A DNA stretch of 64,000 nucleotides from an uncultured Clostridium sp. (GCA_900557195.1 USRT01000003.1:1-64000), one strand, 5' to 3'; positions 20,404-29,704 are shown, counted from the stretch's first letter. A program made the numbers and translations. Notes: generated from the sequence alone by a model not told the origin.

Positions 20404-20997
20404 TTATTCTTCAGATTCTTCAGCTTCTTCAGATTTATTATCTTCAGAGCTGAAATCTTCGGACTCGTTCTCTCCTGAACTCTCTCCTGATAAAGGATGT
20501 GCTCTATCGGCGGCATAATCATAAATATCCACCGTAGCCCTTTTCTTTCGGATAGCTTCCTGTTCGAAGAACAACATAGAGCTTTCTGTTATAGAATTTA
20601 ACTCTTCTTCTTGAGTTAAAACTTGTAACTTCAAAGACTCATTGCATTCTTCCACTTCCTTCACCTGATTATACATTGTCCCAAATAACAAAAGGCATAA
20701 TAAACCAAATGAAATTAGGATGACTTGTAACATCTCATAGTCTTCATTTTTTTGTATAAGACTATCGATGGCAGAAGTGATATCGTGATCTGTACAGTAT
20801 TGACCATTTACATAATATCTGCCGCTTTCACGCCATACTATTACATTTGAGGTCGGACTGTAGCCAGCTGAAACAAGAATTTCAGCTTTTGATTGTTTGA
20901 ATGCACTCCTTTGTGCATGTATGCTATAGATAAATACAAATACATATAGCACAGAGAAAAGTACAAACAGTAGAGTTATCCGTCGGGATTTTTTCAT
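20404..20997 (-). CDS. two-TM protein with acidic Ser-rich tail, probably acquired
   Basis: The 197-residue protein has a basic N-terminus (MKKSRR), a TM helix near residues 7-25, an extracytoplasmic domain of about 65 residues, a second TM near 92-108, a coiled-coil-like stretch, and a C-terminal 30 residues almost entirely Ser, Glu and Asp. The topology recalls septum or envelope proteins, but no family is recognised. AGGAGGT on the minus strand selects the ATG at 20997 over an upstream GTG. CGG at 20982-20980 is an in-frame Arg in RRIT. It stands alone. Confidence 0.65.
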   Translation of the reverse strand: MKKSRRITLLFVLFSVLYVFVFIYSIHAQRSAFKQSKAEILVSAGYSPTSNVIVWRESGRYYVNGQYCTDHDITSAIDSLIQKNEDYEMLQVILISFGLLCLLLFGTMYNQVKEVEECNESLKLQVLTQEEELNSITESSMLFFEQEAIRKKRATVDIYDYAADRAHPLSGESSGENESEDFSSEDNKSEEAEESEE

Positions 20998-21281
20998 ATA
21001 AAGCACCTCCTATAAGAATTGTTTTTTGTCCCACACAGATACAAAGTACCTATTATCATAATAACATAAATTTGACATAAAATCAATATATAGGTATTTT
21101 TTTGACAACTATTATAATCTTATAATAGTTTATTTTATATTATAAAATAAAATGGAAGTTCTAAATGAGTATGAATAAAACTTTTAAGCATAGTAAAAAA
21201 ATATATATTTAGTATCAGATTATATTTTATAAACATAAGATATATAAACACTTAAAATATTAAATACCAGAGGTGAATCTG

Positions 21282-21813
21282 ATGTTAAAAACTATAAAAG
21301 AATTATATGAAGATGCAAAAAATATTAAAGAAAAAGACCCAGCAGCAAGAAATATATTAGAAATAATTATTCTATATCCTGGATTTCATGTTCTAGTATT
21401 TTATAGAATTGCGCATTTTTTCTATAAACATAAACGTTTCTTTATAGCAAGACTTATATCTCAATTTGCAAGATTTTTTACAGGGATAGAAATACATCCA
21501 GGAGCTATAATAGGGAGAAGACTTTTCATAGATCATGGAATGGGAATTGTAATTGGAGAAACTGCAACTATAGGAAATGATTGTACAATCTATCATCAGG
21601 TAACACTAGGAGGAACTGGAAAAGATAGATACAAGAGACATCCTGATGTTGGAAATAATGTAATGATTGGTGCAGGTTCTAAAATACTTCGGACCAATAA
21701 AGATAGGAAATAATGTAAAAGTGGGAGCAGGCTCAGTTGTTTTGAAATCTACAGAGAATAATGTAACAATTGTAGGTGTTCCTAAAAGTAGAGTAATTAA
21801 AAAAACAAACTAA
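21282..21813 (+). CDS. cysE: serine O-acetyltransferase, read through a CGGA +1 site
   Basis: Skipping C21690 (CTT-C-GGA, Gly137) extends the frame from a premature stop to 176 residues, the usual size of the short CysE type. The protein acetylates serine for cysteine synthesis. The left-handed beta-helix carries the DHGMGIVIGE, TIYHQVTLGGTG and RHPDVGNNVMIGAGSKILGP motifs, with catalytic His and the acetyl-CoA loop. Downstream of the shift IKIGNNVKVGAGSVVLK completes the hexapeptide turns. Without the shift the last two coils are lost. AGAGGTG serves ATG 21282. No cysK or T-box is adjacent. Confidence 0.9.
21690..21693 (+). other. CGG +1 frameshift site 5 (CGGA, Gly137 of CysE)
   Basis: Codons run ATA CTT [C] GGA CCA. 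Skipping C21690 restores hexapeptide repeats. Confidence 0.88.
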
Positions 21814-21956
21814 ATAATGTAAAGTGGCTCTATTTAGTTTGTTTTTTATAGCAATTAATATATAAACTATTAAAGGTTTGACTATAGGAAACATCAATTA
21901 GATATTAAATATAAATTTAGTATACTATTGTTTTGTTATAGAATATAGAAAAGTTA

Positions 21957-22666
21957 CTATTCAAAAATATCATGAGAATTATTAAAATTTTTTTTAGGAT
22001 ATATACTCAAATTATTTTTACTATCACAAGTTGCTAAGAAGATATCATCTACACTATCGAAACCTTGAGAGACTAATTCTTTTTGAAGCCATAATTCATC
22101 ATTACCAGTATATCCTAAATTTTCTTTTAAAACTTGACCATCTAGAACAATATTAGTAACAAGTTTTGTCTGTTCTGGATTTATATTTAAATCAGAAGGA
22201 GCTACAGGTCTTGTTTCAGATTTTGGAAGAAAACTTATTTTACCGATTAGATTCTAAAATTGCAGTTTGGATATCACTTAAATTGAAATATCCGATTAAT
22301 TCTACATTGCATTAAAAATTCGTTTGAATCTAGTTTTGCCTTTTTCAAATTATCACGATAAATTTCTCCGTCATCCAATAAAATTAAAGAGTCCCCAGAA
22401 GATATCCTACGAAATTTAAGAGATTTATAAGATAATACAGATATAACAATAGAAACAACTGCATATACAGCCATAGCTACAAGCGGTTGCATAAAATCAC
22501 TTTCCAGGGCTGTAGCCATTTCTGCTGCTATAGAACCAATTGTAATTCCAATAATATAGTCAAACATACTAAGCTGAGACATTTCTTTATTACCCATTAA
22601 TTTAGTTAATATAAAAAGAAAGATTACAGAGCCAAGAGATAAAGCTACTATTTTAAGTAAATCCAT
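21957..22666 (-). CDS. YetF/DUF421 membrane protein with two CGGN +1 sites
   Basis: Conventional reading stops at 22274. Skipping the C at 22294 (AAT-C-GGA, Gly125) and at 22245 (AAT-C-GGT, Gly141) yields 235 residues, the normal YetF size. Three TM helices fill residues 1-80, including the conserved MFDYIIGITIGSIAAE. A cytoplasmic domain follows with LDDGEIYRDNLKKAKLDSNEFL, and after the shifts GYFNLSDIQTAILESNGKISFLP, the expected DUF421 core. The C-terminal part down to the stop at 21957 is open in one frame. The family's role is unclear; YetF-like proteins are linked to spore or envelope physiology. GGAGGT precedes ATG 22666. Confidence 0.88.
22242..22245 (-). other. CGG +1 frameshift site 7 (CGGT, Gly141 of YetF-like protein)
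   Basis: On the minus strand TCT AAT [C] GGT AAA. It lies 16 codons after site 6 in the same gene. Confidence 0.85.
22291..22294 (-). other. CGG +1 frameshift site 6 (CGGA, Gly125 of YetF-like protein)
   Basis: On the minus strand ATT AAT [C] GGA TAT. The first of two shifts in this gene. Confidence 0.88.
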
Positions 22667-22795
22667 AATATACCTCCAATATTAATAGTGTGTACATATA
22701 ATAAAATTTTAAACAGCATTATCAAAAAATTGTCTATATATTGAACCTAAAGAGAATATATGATAATATTTAGCAAAAGGAGGTAATAATAATTT

Positions 22796-23125
22796 ATGGA
22801 AGAGAATTTATTTAAAGTAGGAGATTTATGCAAGCATTTTAAAGGAAAAAGTTTATTAGAAAAGAATATATATAAAATTATTGCAACTAATGTTACATAT
22901 TCAGGAGATAAATTAGAAGAATCATTAAATAATCTAGTTGTATATGAGAACATATTCCAAAATGGAAAAACTTTTACTAGAGAATATAAAGATTTAGTAG
23001 AAGAATTAAGTGAAGAAAAGAAAAATACATATAATCAAGTTTATAGAGTAGAAAAATTAACAGAAGAAGAAATTAAACTAGTAAACAGTGAAGAATTTAA
23101 AAAAGAGAAAATGAAATTAAAATAG
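22796..23125 (+). CDS. DUF1653-like small protein
   Basis: The 109-residue soluble protein contains VGDLCKHFKGK...YKIIATN...LVVYENIF and a C-terminal VYRVEKL. This resembles DUF1653 proteins, which are short beta-barrel-like proteins of unknown function (VYKHFKG...LVVYQALY). The C-terminus is Lys/Glu-rich. GGAGG lies about 10 bases before ATG 22796. It is divergent from the YetF-like gene and followed by the metK leader. Confidence 0.65.
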   Translation: MEENLFKVGDLCKHFKGKSLLEKNIYKIIATNVTYSGDKLEESLNNLVVYENIFQNGKTFTREYKDLVEELSEEKKNTYNQVYRVEKLTEEEIKLVNSEEFKKEKMKLK

Positions 23126-23183
23126 AATAATAGTGTATTTATAAAAAATTAGTTATAAAATTATGTATTCATATAAAAATGTA

Positions 23184-23212
23184 TTGACATAATAACGAAA
23201 AAGTATTATTAT
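23184..23212 (+). promoter_or_regulatory. sigma-A type promoter for metK
   Basis: TTGACA at 23184-23189 and TATTAT at 23207-23212 are separated by 17 bases, just upstream of the S-box leader. Confidence 0.75.
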
Positions 23213-23225
23213 ATAAAACAATATA

Positions 23226-23339
23226 TGTTATCTAGAGTGGACGAGAGAATCGGCTTTATGACTCCACAGCAACCTATTTAGGAAATAAGGTGCTAATACC
23301 GACAAAGCATAATTTAGCTTTGGCTGATGATAAGAACAT
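23226..23339 (+). promoter_or_regulatory. SAM-I (S-box) riboswitch
   Basis: The leader shows the S-box order: a 5' strand TGTTATCTAGAG, a kink-turn-side GGCTTTATGACTCCACAGCAACC, AAGGTGCTAATACC, a P4 hairpin AAAGC...GCTTT, then GATGATAAGAACA closing P1. It precedes a terminator and metK, so SAM binding should turn off SAM synthetase expression. The identification rests on motif order and context, and no covariance model was run. Confidence 0.88.
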
Positions 23340-23357
23340 AAAGTTATTTTTATTATT

Positions 23358-23400
23358 AACCTTTGCTATAAAAAACTGCAAAGGTTTTGTTGTTTTTTAT
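23358..23400 (+). terminator. riboswitch-controlled terminator
   Basis: AACCTTTGC at 23358-23366 pairs with GCAAAGGTT at 23378-23386, followed by TTGTTGTTTTTT. Confidence 0.85.
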
Positions 23401-23498
23401 CAAAATAAAACGAAAGGTTTGCCAAAATACTAAAAGTTCTACTTGGCAATTAGCTAGCAAATAAAATAGATAACAGATAAAGAAAAGGAGGAATATAT

Positions 23499-24641
23499 AT
23501 GAAGAGATTATTTACATCAGAAAGTGTAACAGAAGGACATCCAGATAAATTATGTGATACAATATCAGATAAAATATTAGATGCATATTTAAAAGAGGAT
23601 TCTTTAGCTAGAGTAGCATGTGAAACTGTTGCAGGAAAAGGACAAGTAGTAGTAACTGGAGAAATTACATCAAAGAAAGAAGTTAATATTGAAGAAATAG
23701 TAAGACAAACAATAAAAGAAATTGGATATGATAATGCAAATACAGATATTGATTATAAAACTTGTAAGGTATGGCTAAATATTTCTAAACAATCACCAGA
23801 TATTGCAATTGGAGTAGATAAGTCATTAGAAGAAAAAGAAAATAAGGGAGTAGAATCAGAAGGTGCAGGAGACCAAGGAATGATGTTTGGTTTTGCAACT
23901 GATGAAACTAGATCTTTTTTGCCAATGCCAATATATTTAGCACATAAACTTGCTAAAAGATTAACAGAAGTAAGAAAGTTAAGGTTAATAAAAGGATTAA
24001 GACCAGATGGAAAAGTTCAAGTAACAGTTGAATATGAAGATGAAGTTCCTAAGAGAATAGATACAATTGTTATTTCTACTCAACACGAAGAAAGTGTTAT
24101 TTTAGAAGATTTAAAAAAAGAAATTAAAGAAAAGATAATTAATGTAATTGTACCAAATGAACTATTAGATGATAATACAAAATATTTTATTAATCCAACA
24201 GGTAGATTTGTAATTGGAGGACCTTTAGGTGATACGGGTTTAACAGGTAGAAAGATTATAGTAGATACATATGGTGGATTTGCGAGACATGGTGGAGGAG
24301 CTTTTTCAGGAAAAGATCCTACTAAAGTAGACAGAAGTGGTGCATATATGGCAAGATATATTGCTAAAAATATTGTGGCAAATGGATATGCAAAAAAATG
24401 TGAAATTCAAATTGCCTATAGTATTGGTGTTGCAAAACCTGTTTCTATTTATGTAGATACTTTTGGTACAAATACTATTCCTGAAAGCGAAATAATAAAA
24501 AAGATTGAAGATAATTTTGACTTAACACCAGCTGGAATTATAAAAACATTAAATTTAAGAGCTCCAATTTATAGTAAAACAACAAATTATGGACATTTTG
24601 GAAAAGAAGATATGCCATGGGAGAAAATTATAAAAATTTAA
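23499..24641 (+). CDS. metK: S-adenosylmethionine synthetase
   Basis: The 380-residue protein makes SAM from methionine and ATP. It has the N-terminal ESVTEGHPDKLCD, GAGDQGMMFGFA (ATP and Mg binding) and the GGAFSGKDPTKVDRSGAY signature near residue 260. AAAGGAGG precedes ATG 23499. An upstream S-box leader and terminator give SAM feedback control. No in-frame CGG occurs, so this gene needs no shift. A structured element of unknown function follows its 3' end. Confidence 0.97.
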   Translation: MKRLFTSESVTEGHPDKLCDTISDKILDAYLKEDSLARVACETVAGKGQVVVTGEITSKKEVNIEEIVRQTIKEIGYDNANTDIDYKTCKVWLNISKQSPDIAIGVDKSLEEKENKGVESEGAGDQGMMFGFATDETRSFLPMPIYLAHKLAKRLTEVRKLRLIKGLRPDGKVQVTVEYEDEVPKRIDTIVISTQHEESVILEDLKKEIKEKIINVIVPNELLDDNTKYFINPTGRFVIGGPLGDTGLTGRKIIVDTYGGFARHGGGAFSGKDPTKVDRSGAYMARYIAKNIVANGYAKKCEIQIAYSIGVAKPVSIYVDTFGTNTIPESEIIKKIEDNFDLTPAGIIKTLNLRAPIYSKTTNYGHFGKEDMPWEKIIKI

Positions 24642-24714
24642 TAAAGATTTTAATTACTCTATATAAAAATATGGAGTAATTTGTTATTAGTGATAGCTTT
24701 TGATTTTAGAGAGA

Positions 24715-24912
24715 TAATGTTACCGCATAGCAATTGGTTATATATGTATAATTTAAACCAATCTTGAAGCGTGGCAGGGGACTGCTGTGAATAAGTTTGA
24801 TACCACGCATTTTATATTTTGTCAATGTCAAAATATGAGCAGTCGGCGATTGGTTTAAATTATACATATATAACCAATTGCTATGCTAGTATGTGCCTCA
24901 AAATAAGCTGTG
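24715..24912 (+). ncRNA. structured element with 39-bp stem, copy 1
   Basis: The arms 24725-24763 and 24848-24886 are perfectly complementary over 39 bp. The loop holds a conserved core beginning TTGAAGCGTGGCAG, a GCGTGG/CCACGC stem and an ATATTTTG/CAAAATAT hairpin. A second copy at 56500-56700 keeps the flanks (AATGTTACCGC, CTAGTRTGTGC) and core but has a different stem sequence with matched changes in both arms. The strand is chosen to follow metK and is uncertain. I cannot assign it to a known RNA family. Confidence 0.6.
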
Positions 24913-25015
24913 AATTGTTACTGTATTTTTTGATTTATAAAATTAAGATGAATTTTATTGTATATAATATCTATATGTGATAGAATCTTTTTAAATTGAA
25001 ATGGAGGTAAATGAT

Positions 25016-25582
25016 ATGAAAAAATCAAGTATTATTTTAATTAGCATAATTGCAATAATAGTAATTATAGCTATATTTTTAGTAGGAAGTTATAATGGAT
25101 TAGTTTCAAAATCGGAAGCGGTAGATACAAGTTTTTCTAACTTAGATGTAATGTTAGAAAGAAGAGCAGATTTAATTCCTAATTTAGTAAGTACTGTAAA
25201 AGGATATACATCACATGAAACAGAAATAATAAATAGCATAACAGATGCAAGAACTAAATTAATGAACGCAAGTAGTGTAGAAGAAAAATCAAATGCAAAC
25301 AATGAACTTTCATCATCTTTAAATGCATTAATGGTAGTGGTAGAAAATTATCCAGATTTAAAATCTTCTCAAAATTTTATACAATTATCTGATGAATTAT
25401 CAGGAACAGAAAATAGAATAGCAGTAGCAAGAAAAGACTATAATGATGCTGTAAAAGACTATAATTTAAAAGTAAAAACATTCCCAGGAAATATTTTAGC
25501 TGGAATGTTTGGATTTGAACAAAAACAATACTTTGAAGCAAAAGAATCAAGCAGGGAGGTTCCAAGTGTTAACTTTGAATAA
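25016..25582 (+). CDS. LemA family protein
   Basis: The 188-residue protein has one N-terminal TM helix (residues about 6-25). The long helical LemA domain follows: YNGLVSKSEAVDTSFSNLD, then LMVVVENYPDLKSSQNF and a C-terminal FPGNILAGMFGF. LemA proteins are membrane-anchored with a mostly extracytoplasmic domain and unknown function. GGAGGT at 25003-25008 supports ATG 25016 and not the in-frame ATG at 25001. The TPM gene starts inside its 3' end, so the two are translationally coupled, a common LemA-YgcG arrangement. Confidence 0.92.
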   Translation: MKKSSIILISIIAIIVIIAIFLVGSYNGLVSKSEAVDTSFSNLDVMLERRADLIPNLVSTVKGYTSHETEIINSITDARTKLMNASSVEEKSNANNELSSSLNALMVVVENYPDLKSSQNFIQLSDELSGTENRIAVARKDYNDAVKDYNLKVKTFPGNILAGMFGFEQKQYFEAKESSREVPSVNFE

Positions 25583-26483
25583 AAAAGTATTGAAAAAGAT
25601 AATCTTTTTAATAATATGTTTTACCATTCTTTGTGGAAGCTATGTAAAAGCAGTAGTTAAACCTACAAGCGACTTCTATGTTAATGATTATGCAGGAATA
25701 TTAAATGAAGAAACAAAAAGTTATATAATGAATGCAAATCAAAGTTTAAATAGTAAAACTCGGTGCTCAAATTGTTGTAGTTACTGTTCCTTCTTTGGAA
25801 GGGCAGTCTTTGGAAGAATATGCAACTCAAGTTTTTAGAGAGTTTGGAATTGGAGACAAAAATAAAAATAATGGACTACTTTTACTTCTGGCTTTAGAAG
25901 AAAGAAAGTTTAGAGTAGAAGTAGGATATGGTTTAGAAGGTGTTTTGCCAGATGCTAAAACAGGAAGAATTCAAGATGAATATATAATACCATATTTAAA
26001 AAACGACAATTGGAATGAAGGTATAAAAAATGGATTCAGTGCTTTTTTAAACATAATTGCAAATGAATATAATGTTGATATTGAACAAGAACAAGCTATA
26101 AAAATAGAAAATAATACAAGTAGTGAAAATATTAATTTTTCTGTATTGTATGTTAGCGTTATGTTTGGATATGTTATTTCTGCTATAAATAAACATAGAA
26201 CTAAAAAATTTAAAACAACAATATTAATTATAATATATGCATTAGTGCTAGGTATAATAACATATATAATTACTAAATCAGTTTCCTTAATAGTTATTAA
26301 TATAATAATGGGATTAATTGGAAACGCAGGAGGATACATTTTGTCATCGAACCGGATGGATATTCTTTCGGAGGCGGAGGAGGTTTCCATGGCGGATCAG
26401 GAGGATTTTCTGGAGGTTCTGGTGGTGGCTTTTCTGGTGGAGGAGGTTCATCAGGAGGTGGAGGAAGCTCAAGAGGATTTTAA
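25566..26483 (+). CDS. TPM/YgcG-domain membrane protein with three CGGN +1 sites
   Basis: GTG 25566 lies seven bases after GGGAGG and overlaps lemA by 17 bases. Three slips, at C25761 (Gly66), C26353 (Gly263) and C26369 (Gly268), give 304 residues ending in the glycine-rich tail typical of this family (GGGGGFHGGSGGF... SSGGGGSSRGF). The N-terminus has a signal peptide. The TPM domain contains DYAGILNEETKSYI, KTGAQIVVVTVPSL and VGYGLEGVLPDAKTG, and TM helices follow near residues 197-260. Between the last two shifts only GWIFF is read, and both shifts are needed to enter the tail frame. The role is probably envelope-related. Confidence 0.88.
25761..25764 (+). other. CGG +1 frameshift site 8 (CGGT, Gly66 of TPM protein)
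   Basis: Codons run AAA ACT [C] GGT GCT, restoring KTGAQIVVVTVPSLEGQ. Confidence 0.88.
26353..26356 (+). other. CGG +1 frameshift site 9 (CGGA, Gly263 of TPM protein)
   Basis: Codons run TCG AAC [C] GGA TGG. First of two shifts 16 bases apart. Confidence 0.8.
26369..26372 (+). other. CGG +1 frameshift site 10 (CGGA, Gly268 of TPM protein)
   Basis: Codons run TTC TTT [C] GGA GGC. It is in frame only after site 9 has shifted, and it leads into the Gly-rich tail. Confidence 0.85.
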
Positions 26484-26582
26484 AGAAGTATTAAAAAAGA
26501 AAATTATAGAGTAAATAAATATTAAAAAAATCAAATTTATTCCAAAATGTAAATAGTTCAAAAATATAAAAATAATAATGCG

Positions 26583-26622
26583 GTTTTAATTTGTAAATCA
26601 TATAAAATTTACAAATTAAAAC
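26583..26622. terminator. hairpin after TPM gene
   Basis: GTTTTAATTTGTAAAT pairs perfectly with ATTTACAAATTAAAAC. Confidence 0.7.
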
Positions 26623-26635
26623 GGCAAAATTAGTT

Positions 26636-26673
26636 AGTAGCCTGTGTATTTTTATATAAATACACAGGCTACT
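26636..26673. terminator. second hairpin after TPM gene
   Basis: AGTAGCCTGTGTATTT pairs perfectly with AAATACACAGGCTACT. No long T-run follows. Confidence 0.55.
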
Positions 26674-26998
26674 ACTCTACTATTTTAATATTGAAGGGTA
26701 CATGGTCGCAATAGCCAATAGGATAGAAAGTTGAAGAATCGATATTTCTAGTTTTTGAAGAATAGTTCTAGAGAGTTATTCTTTTTTTTAGTAATGACTA
26801 CTTATGTTTTACAACATTGAGATATTATGTGGATGCAGTAGGCAAAAAATAAAAAGGGTAAAATAAAAAAATATATAAAAATCAATTATTAAATAAGAAA
26901 AATGTGATTTGAAGTAATAAAATGTCTGGATTTTTGTGATAAAATACATTGAATAAACGAGAATTTTGTGACAAAATATATACAGAGGTGATAAATAC

Positions 26999-28333
26999 AT
27001 GAAAAGATTGAAAAGAAAAATTGACCAATATTTAATAGAGTGGAAAAAAGATAAATATAAAATGCCTTTGATAGTAAAAGGAGCTAGACAAATAGGAAAA
27101 ACAGATGCTATAGAAAATTTTGCTAAAAATAATTATAAAAGTATAGTAGAAATTAATTTTGCTCTTCAAAAACAGTATCATGATATATTTGATAATGGAT
27201 TTGAAGTAGATAGCATATTAAAAAATATTTCACTAAAAAACCCAAACTTTGAATTTATACCAGGAGAAACATTAATTTTTTTTGATGAACTTCAAGCATG
27301 TATTAATTGTGTAACATCATTAAAGTCATTCAATCAAGATGGAAGATTTGATGTAATTTGCTCGGGCTCATTAATGGGAATTAACTATAAAGAAATAGAG
27401 TCAAACAGTGTTGGAAATAAAATTGATTATAATATGTATTCAATGGATTTTGAAGAATTTTTATGGGCAAAAGGATATAAAGAAGAGCAAATTGAAGATT
27501 TGTACAAGTGCATGTTGGAGGTAAAACCATTAAGTAATATACAGTATGATGTTATGATGTCTAATTTTAAAGAATATATGATAATAGGTGGAATGCCAGC
27601 AATTGTAAACAAATTTGTTACTCAAAAAAATTATAGTGGAACTTTAGAAATGCAAAAACAAATATTATTAGATTATGAAGAAGATATTACAAAATATGCA
27701 AATGGATTAGATCAAGGAAAAATATTAAATGTATATAGAAAAATTCCTACATTTCTAGGAAACGAAAATAAGAAATTCCAAATATCAAAAGTTGAAGATG
27801 GAGCTAGAAGTAGAGAATATGTAGGTACTATAGAATGGCTAGATAATGCAGGAATAATAAATATTTCGCATTGCATGGACAGACCAGAGCTTCCTTTAGG
27901 AGGTAACTATAATCCAGATAATTTTAGATTATATTTTGGCGATACAGGAATATTAATAGGTTCACTAGATAATGAAGCACAAGAAGACTTAAGATATAAT
28001 AAAAATTTTAACACTTACAAAGGTGCAATTTATGAAAATGTTGTTGGTGATATGTTAGTAAAACAAGGTTACAAATTGTATTTTTATAAAAATGAAAAAG
28101 GAACAATTGAAATGGATTTCTTTATAAGAGATAAGGATTCTCTGATTCCAATTGAAGTAAAAGCAAATGATAATGCAACAGTTTCTTTGAATAATTTAAT
28201 AGATAATGAAAAATATAAAGATATTAAATATGGGATAAAATTATGTAATAAAAATATAGGATTTAACGGAAAATTTTATACATTTCCATATTTCTTAACA
28301 TTTTTGTTAAAGAGATATTTAAAAGAAAAATAA
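26999..28333 (+). CDS. AAA_14/DUF4143 ATPase
   Basis: The 444-residue protein opens with the AAA_14 domain: Walker A KGARQIGKTDA near residues 25-35 and Walker B IFFDELQAC near 90-98. DUF4143 follows, whose hallmark ENVVGDMLVKQGYKLYFYKNEKGTIEMDFFI and the next IEVKAN resemble a restriction-like nuclease fold (E..D/ExK pattern). Members are common accessory genes of unknown role. TATACAGAGGTG precedes ATG 26999. The gene stands alone. Confidence 0.88.
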   Translation: MKRLKRKIDQYLIEWKKDKYKMPLIVKGARQIGKTDAIENFAKNNYKSIVEINFALQKQYHDIFDNGFEVDSILKNISLKNPNFEFIPGETLIFFDELQACINCVTSLKSFNQDGRFDVICSGSLMGINYKEIESNSVGNKIDYNMYSMDFEEFLWAKGYKEEQIEDLYKCMLEVKPLSNIQYDVMMSNFKEYMIIGGMPAIVNKFVTQKNYSGTLEMQKQILLDYEEDITKYANGLDQGKILNVYRKIPTFLGNENKKFQISKVEDGARSREYVGTIEWLDNAGIINISHCMDRPELPLGGNYNPDNFRLYFGDTGILIGSLDNEAQEDLRYNKNFNTYKGAIYENVVGDMLVKQGYKLYFYKNEKGTIEMDFFIRDKDSLIPIEVKANDNATVSLNNLIDNEKYKDIKYGIKLCNKNIGFNGKFYTFPYFLTFLLKRYLKEK

Positions 28334-28572
28334 CAAATTAAAATAATATAAGATTAACTTAGATAGAGAGCATAAAGTAAATAAATACAATAAAATATTG
28401 AAATTTTTAATCATAAAATTTGAGTTAAAGTATGGTGTAAAAAATTTTGTTATAGTAAAATGTTAATAAAGTAATATTGTTTTGTAGAAAAGCTAAAGAA
28501 AATAGTAATTTTCTGCATTTTGTGTTATACTTATTAATAGTAAGATATCAAAGTTGATTGGAGGTAGATAGA

Positions 28573-28815
28573 ATGTCTATAGAAAAACAAAAATTATATA
28601 ATGAAATAGAAACATTGCCAGATGAGTTAATTGCTCAAGTCATTAATTTTATGGAATTTTTAAAATTCTCAAATATGAACATCGACGGTCCAGAGCGTGT
28701 TATAATAAAGAGCAAAACTGATTTAAAAGAAAAATTACAGAAAGGATTAGATGATATAAACGAAAATAAAGTTTATTCTTTAGATGAGGTTTTTGAAAAA
28801 ATAGATAAAATATAA
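28573..28815 (+). CDS. putative antitoxin of a ParE/RelE-type pair
   Basis: The 80-residue protein (KLYNEIETLPDELIAQVINFMEFLKF, then SLDEVFEKI) resembles short helical antitoxins of the DUF2281/Phd-accessory type, with LPDELIAQVINFMEFL as the recognisable part. GGAGGT lies eight bases before ATG 28573. The toxin gene starts 22 bases after its stop, which fits an antitoxin-first operon. Autoregulation is expected of such pairs but no operator could be identified with confidence. Confidence 0.75.
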   Translation: MSIEKQKLYNEIETLPDELIAQVINFMEFLKFSNMNIDGPERVIIKSKTDLKEKLQKGLDDINENKVYSLDEVFEKIDKI

Positions 28816-28837
28816 CAAGAGATGGAGGCTTTATAGA

Positions 28838-29158
28838 ATGAGAAGATACATTGTGGAAGTTTCAAAAACTGCTAAAGAAGATTTGGAAAATATTATTTTG
28901 TATATTAGAAATGAGTTGTCAGGGGAGATTGTTACAGATAAATATAAAATTATGTTCAAACAGGAATTACTGAATTTAGAAAGTGTTGCAGGAGCTATGA
29001 CTGTTTTAGACGAAAAATTAACAGGATATACCAATATAAGAAAAGTAAATGTAAAGAATTATATTATATTTTATGTAATAAATGAAGTTGAGAATAAGGT
29101 TAGTGTTTTGCGAATTGGGCATGCATTTATGGATTGGGAAAAGTTTTTAAAAGATTAA
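28838..29158 (+). CDS. ParE/RelE-family toxin
   Basis: The 106-residue protein fits the ParE/RelE fold: YIVEVSKTAKEDLENIILYIRNEL at the start and IRKVNVKNYIIFYVIN...VSVLRIGHAFMDWEKFL at the end, where the conserved Arg and final strand lie. RelE-like members cleave mRNA on the ribosome, while ParE-like members poison gyrase. The sequence looks closer to ParE/plasmid stabilisation proteins. It is paired with the upstream antitoxin. Confidence 0.85.
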   Translation: MRRYIVEVSKTAKEDLENIILYIRNELSGEIVTDKYKIMFKQELLNLESVAGAMTVLDEKLTGYTNIRKVNVKNYIIFYVINEVENKVSVLRIGHAFMDWEKFLKD

Positions 29159-29227
29159 ATGTCATTCAGTTAAAGTTAATAGAAAATAGTAATATGGTGA
29201 AGTATGATATATTTTTGGGGGTAAAAT

Positions 29228-29647
29228 ATGAAAAAATATAAAATTGTATTAATTATAATTTGTATTATAGTGATAATATGTATTGTAGTAGGGCCGATAA
29301 TAAAAAAAGATATAACTATACCTGATGATGCAGAGTATGTGGGGAAAATAGTTCAGTCTAAAATTCAAAGTAGTTATATGGATAGTTACTATGAGTATAT
29401 TTTTTATAATGCTAATGGAAAAAATATATATCAAAAAGTGAAACAAACAGATGTAGGCATTACATGTCAGTATATTGAACCAGAAGTAATGACTATAGGT
29501 TATATACGTAATAAAAAAGATATGGAAAAAATAAAAAATGAAATAGAAAATAATAAACAAGAATATGAGAATGTAAAAATTTATTATAATTCTAGTAATG
29601 GAGTAACTTCTATTGATGATTTTATAAACTACCTACAGCTAAAATAA
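29228..29647 (+). CDS. membrane-anchored hypothetical protein
   Basis: The 139-residue product has a hydrophobic N-terminal segment (residues 5-24), then a polar extracytoplasmic domain with Tyr-rich beta-like sequence and no cysteine pair. No family was recognised. GGGGGTAAAAT lies just before ATG 29228. It follows the toxin gene by 69 bases, but shared transcription is uncertain. Confidence 0.55.
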   Translation: MKKYKIVLIIICIIVIICIVVGPIIKKDITIPDDAEYVGKIVQSKIQSSYMDSYYEYIFYNANGKNIYQKVKQTDVGITCQYIEPEVMTIGYIRNKKDMEKIKNEIENNKQEYENVKIYYNSSNGVTSIDDFINYLQLK

Positions 29648-29704
29648 AGACATTTAAATTGCAATAATATGAAAGAAATTTTGTTCGAAAATTAAATAAT
29701 TGTT

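Larger units (their letters stand above)
26484..26998. other. intergenic region with hairpins
   Basis: No gene was supported. Besides two strong hairpins, GAATAGTTCTAGAGAGTTATTC with TTTTTTT near 26759-26788 forms another terminator-like structure. GAGGTG before 26999 serves the ATPase gene. Confidence 0.5.

Noticed and set aside
24725..24886. CRISPR or simple MITE explanation for the long hairpin
   Set aside because: There is no repeat-spacer array. A recently moved MITE would keep identical arm sequence, whereas the two copies differ with matched changes in both arms.
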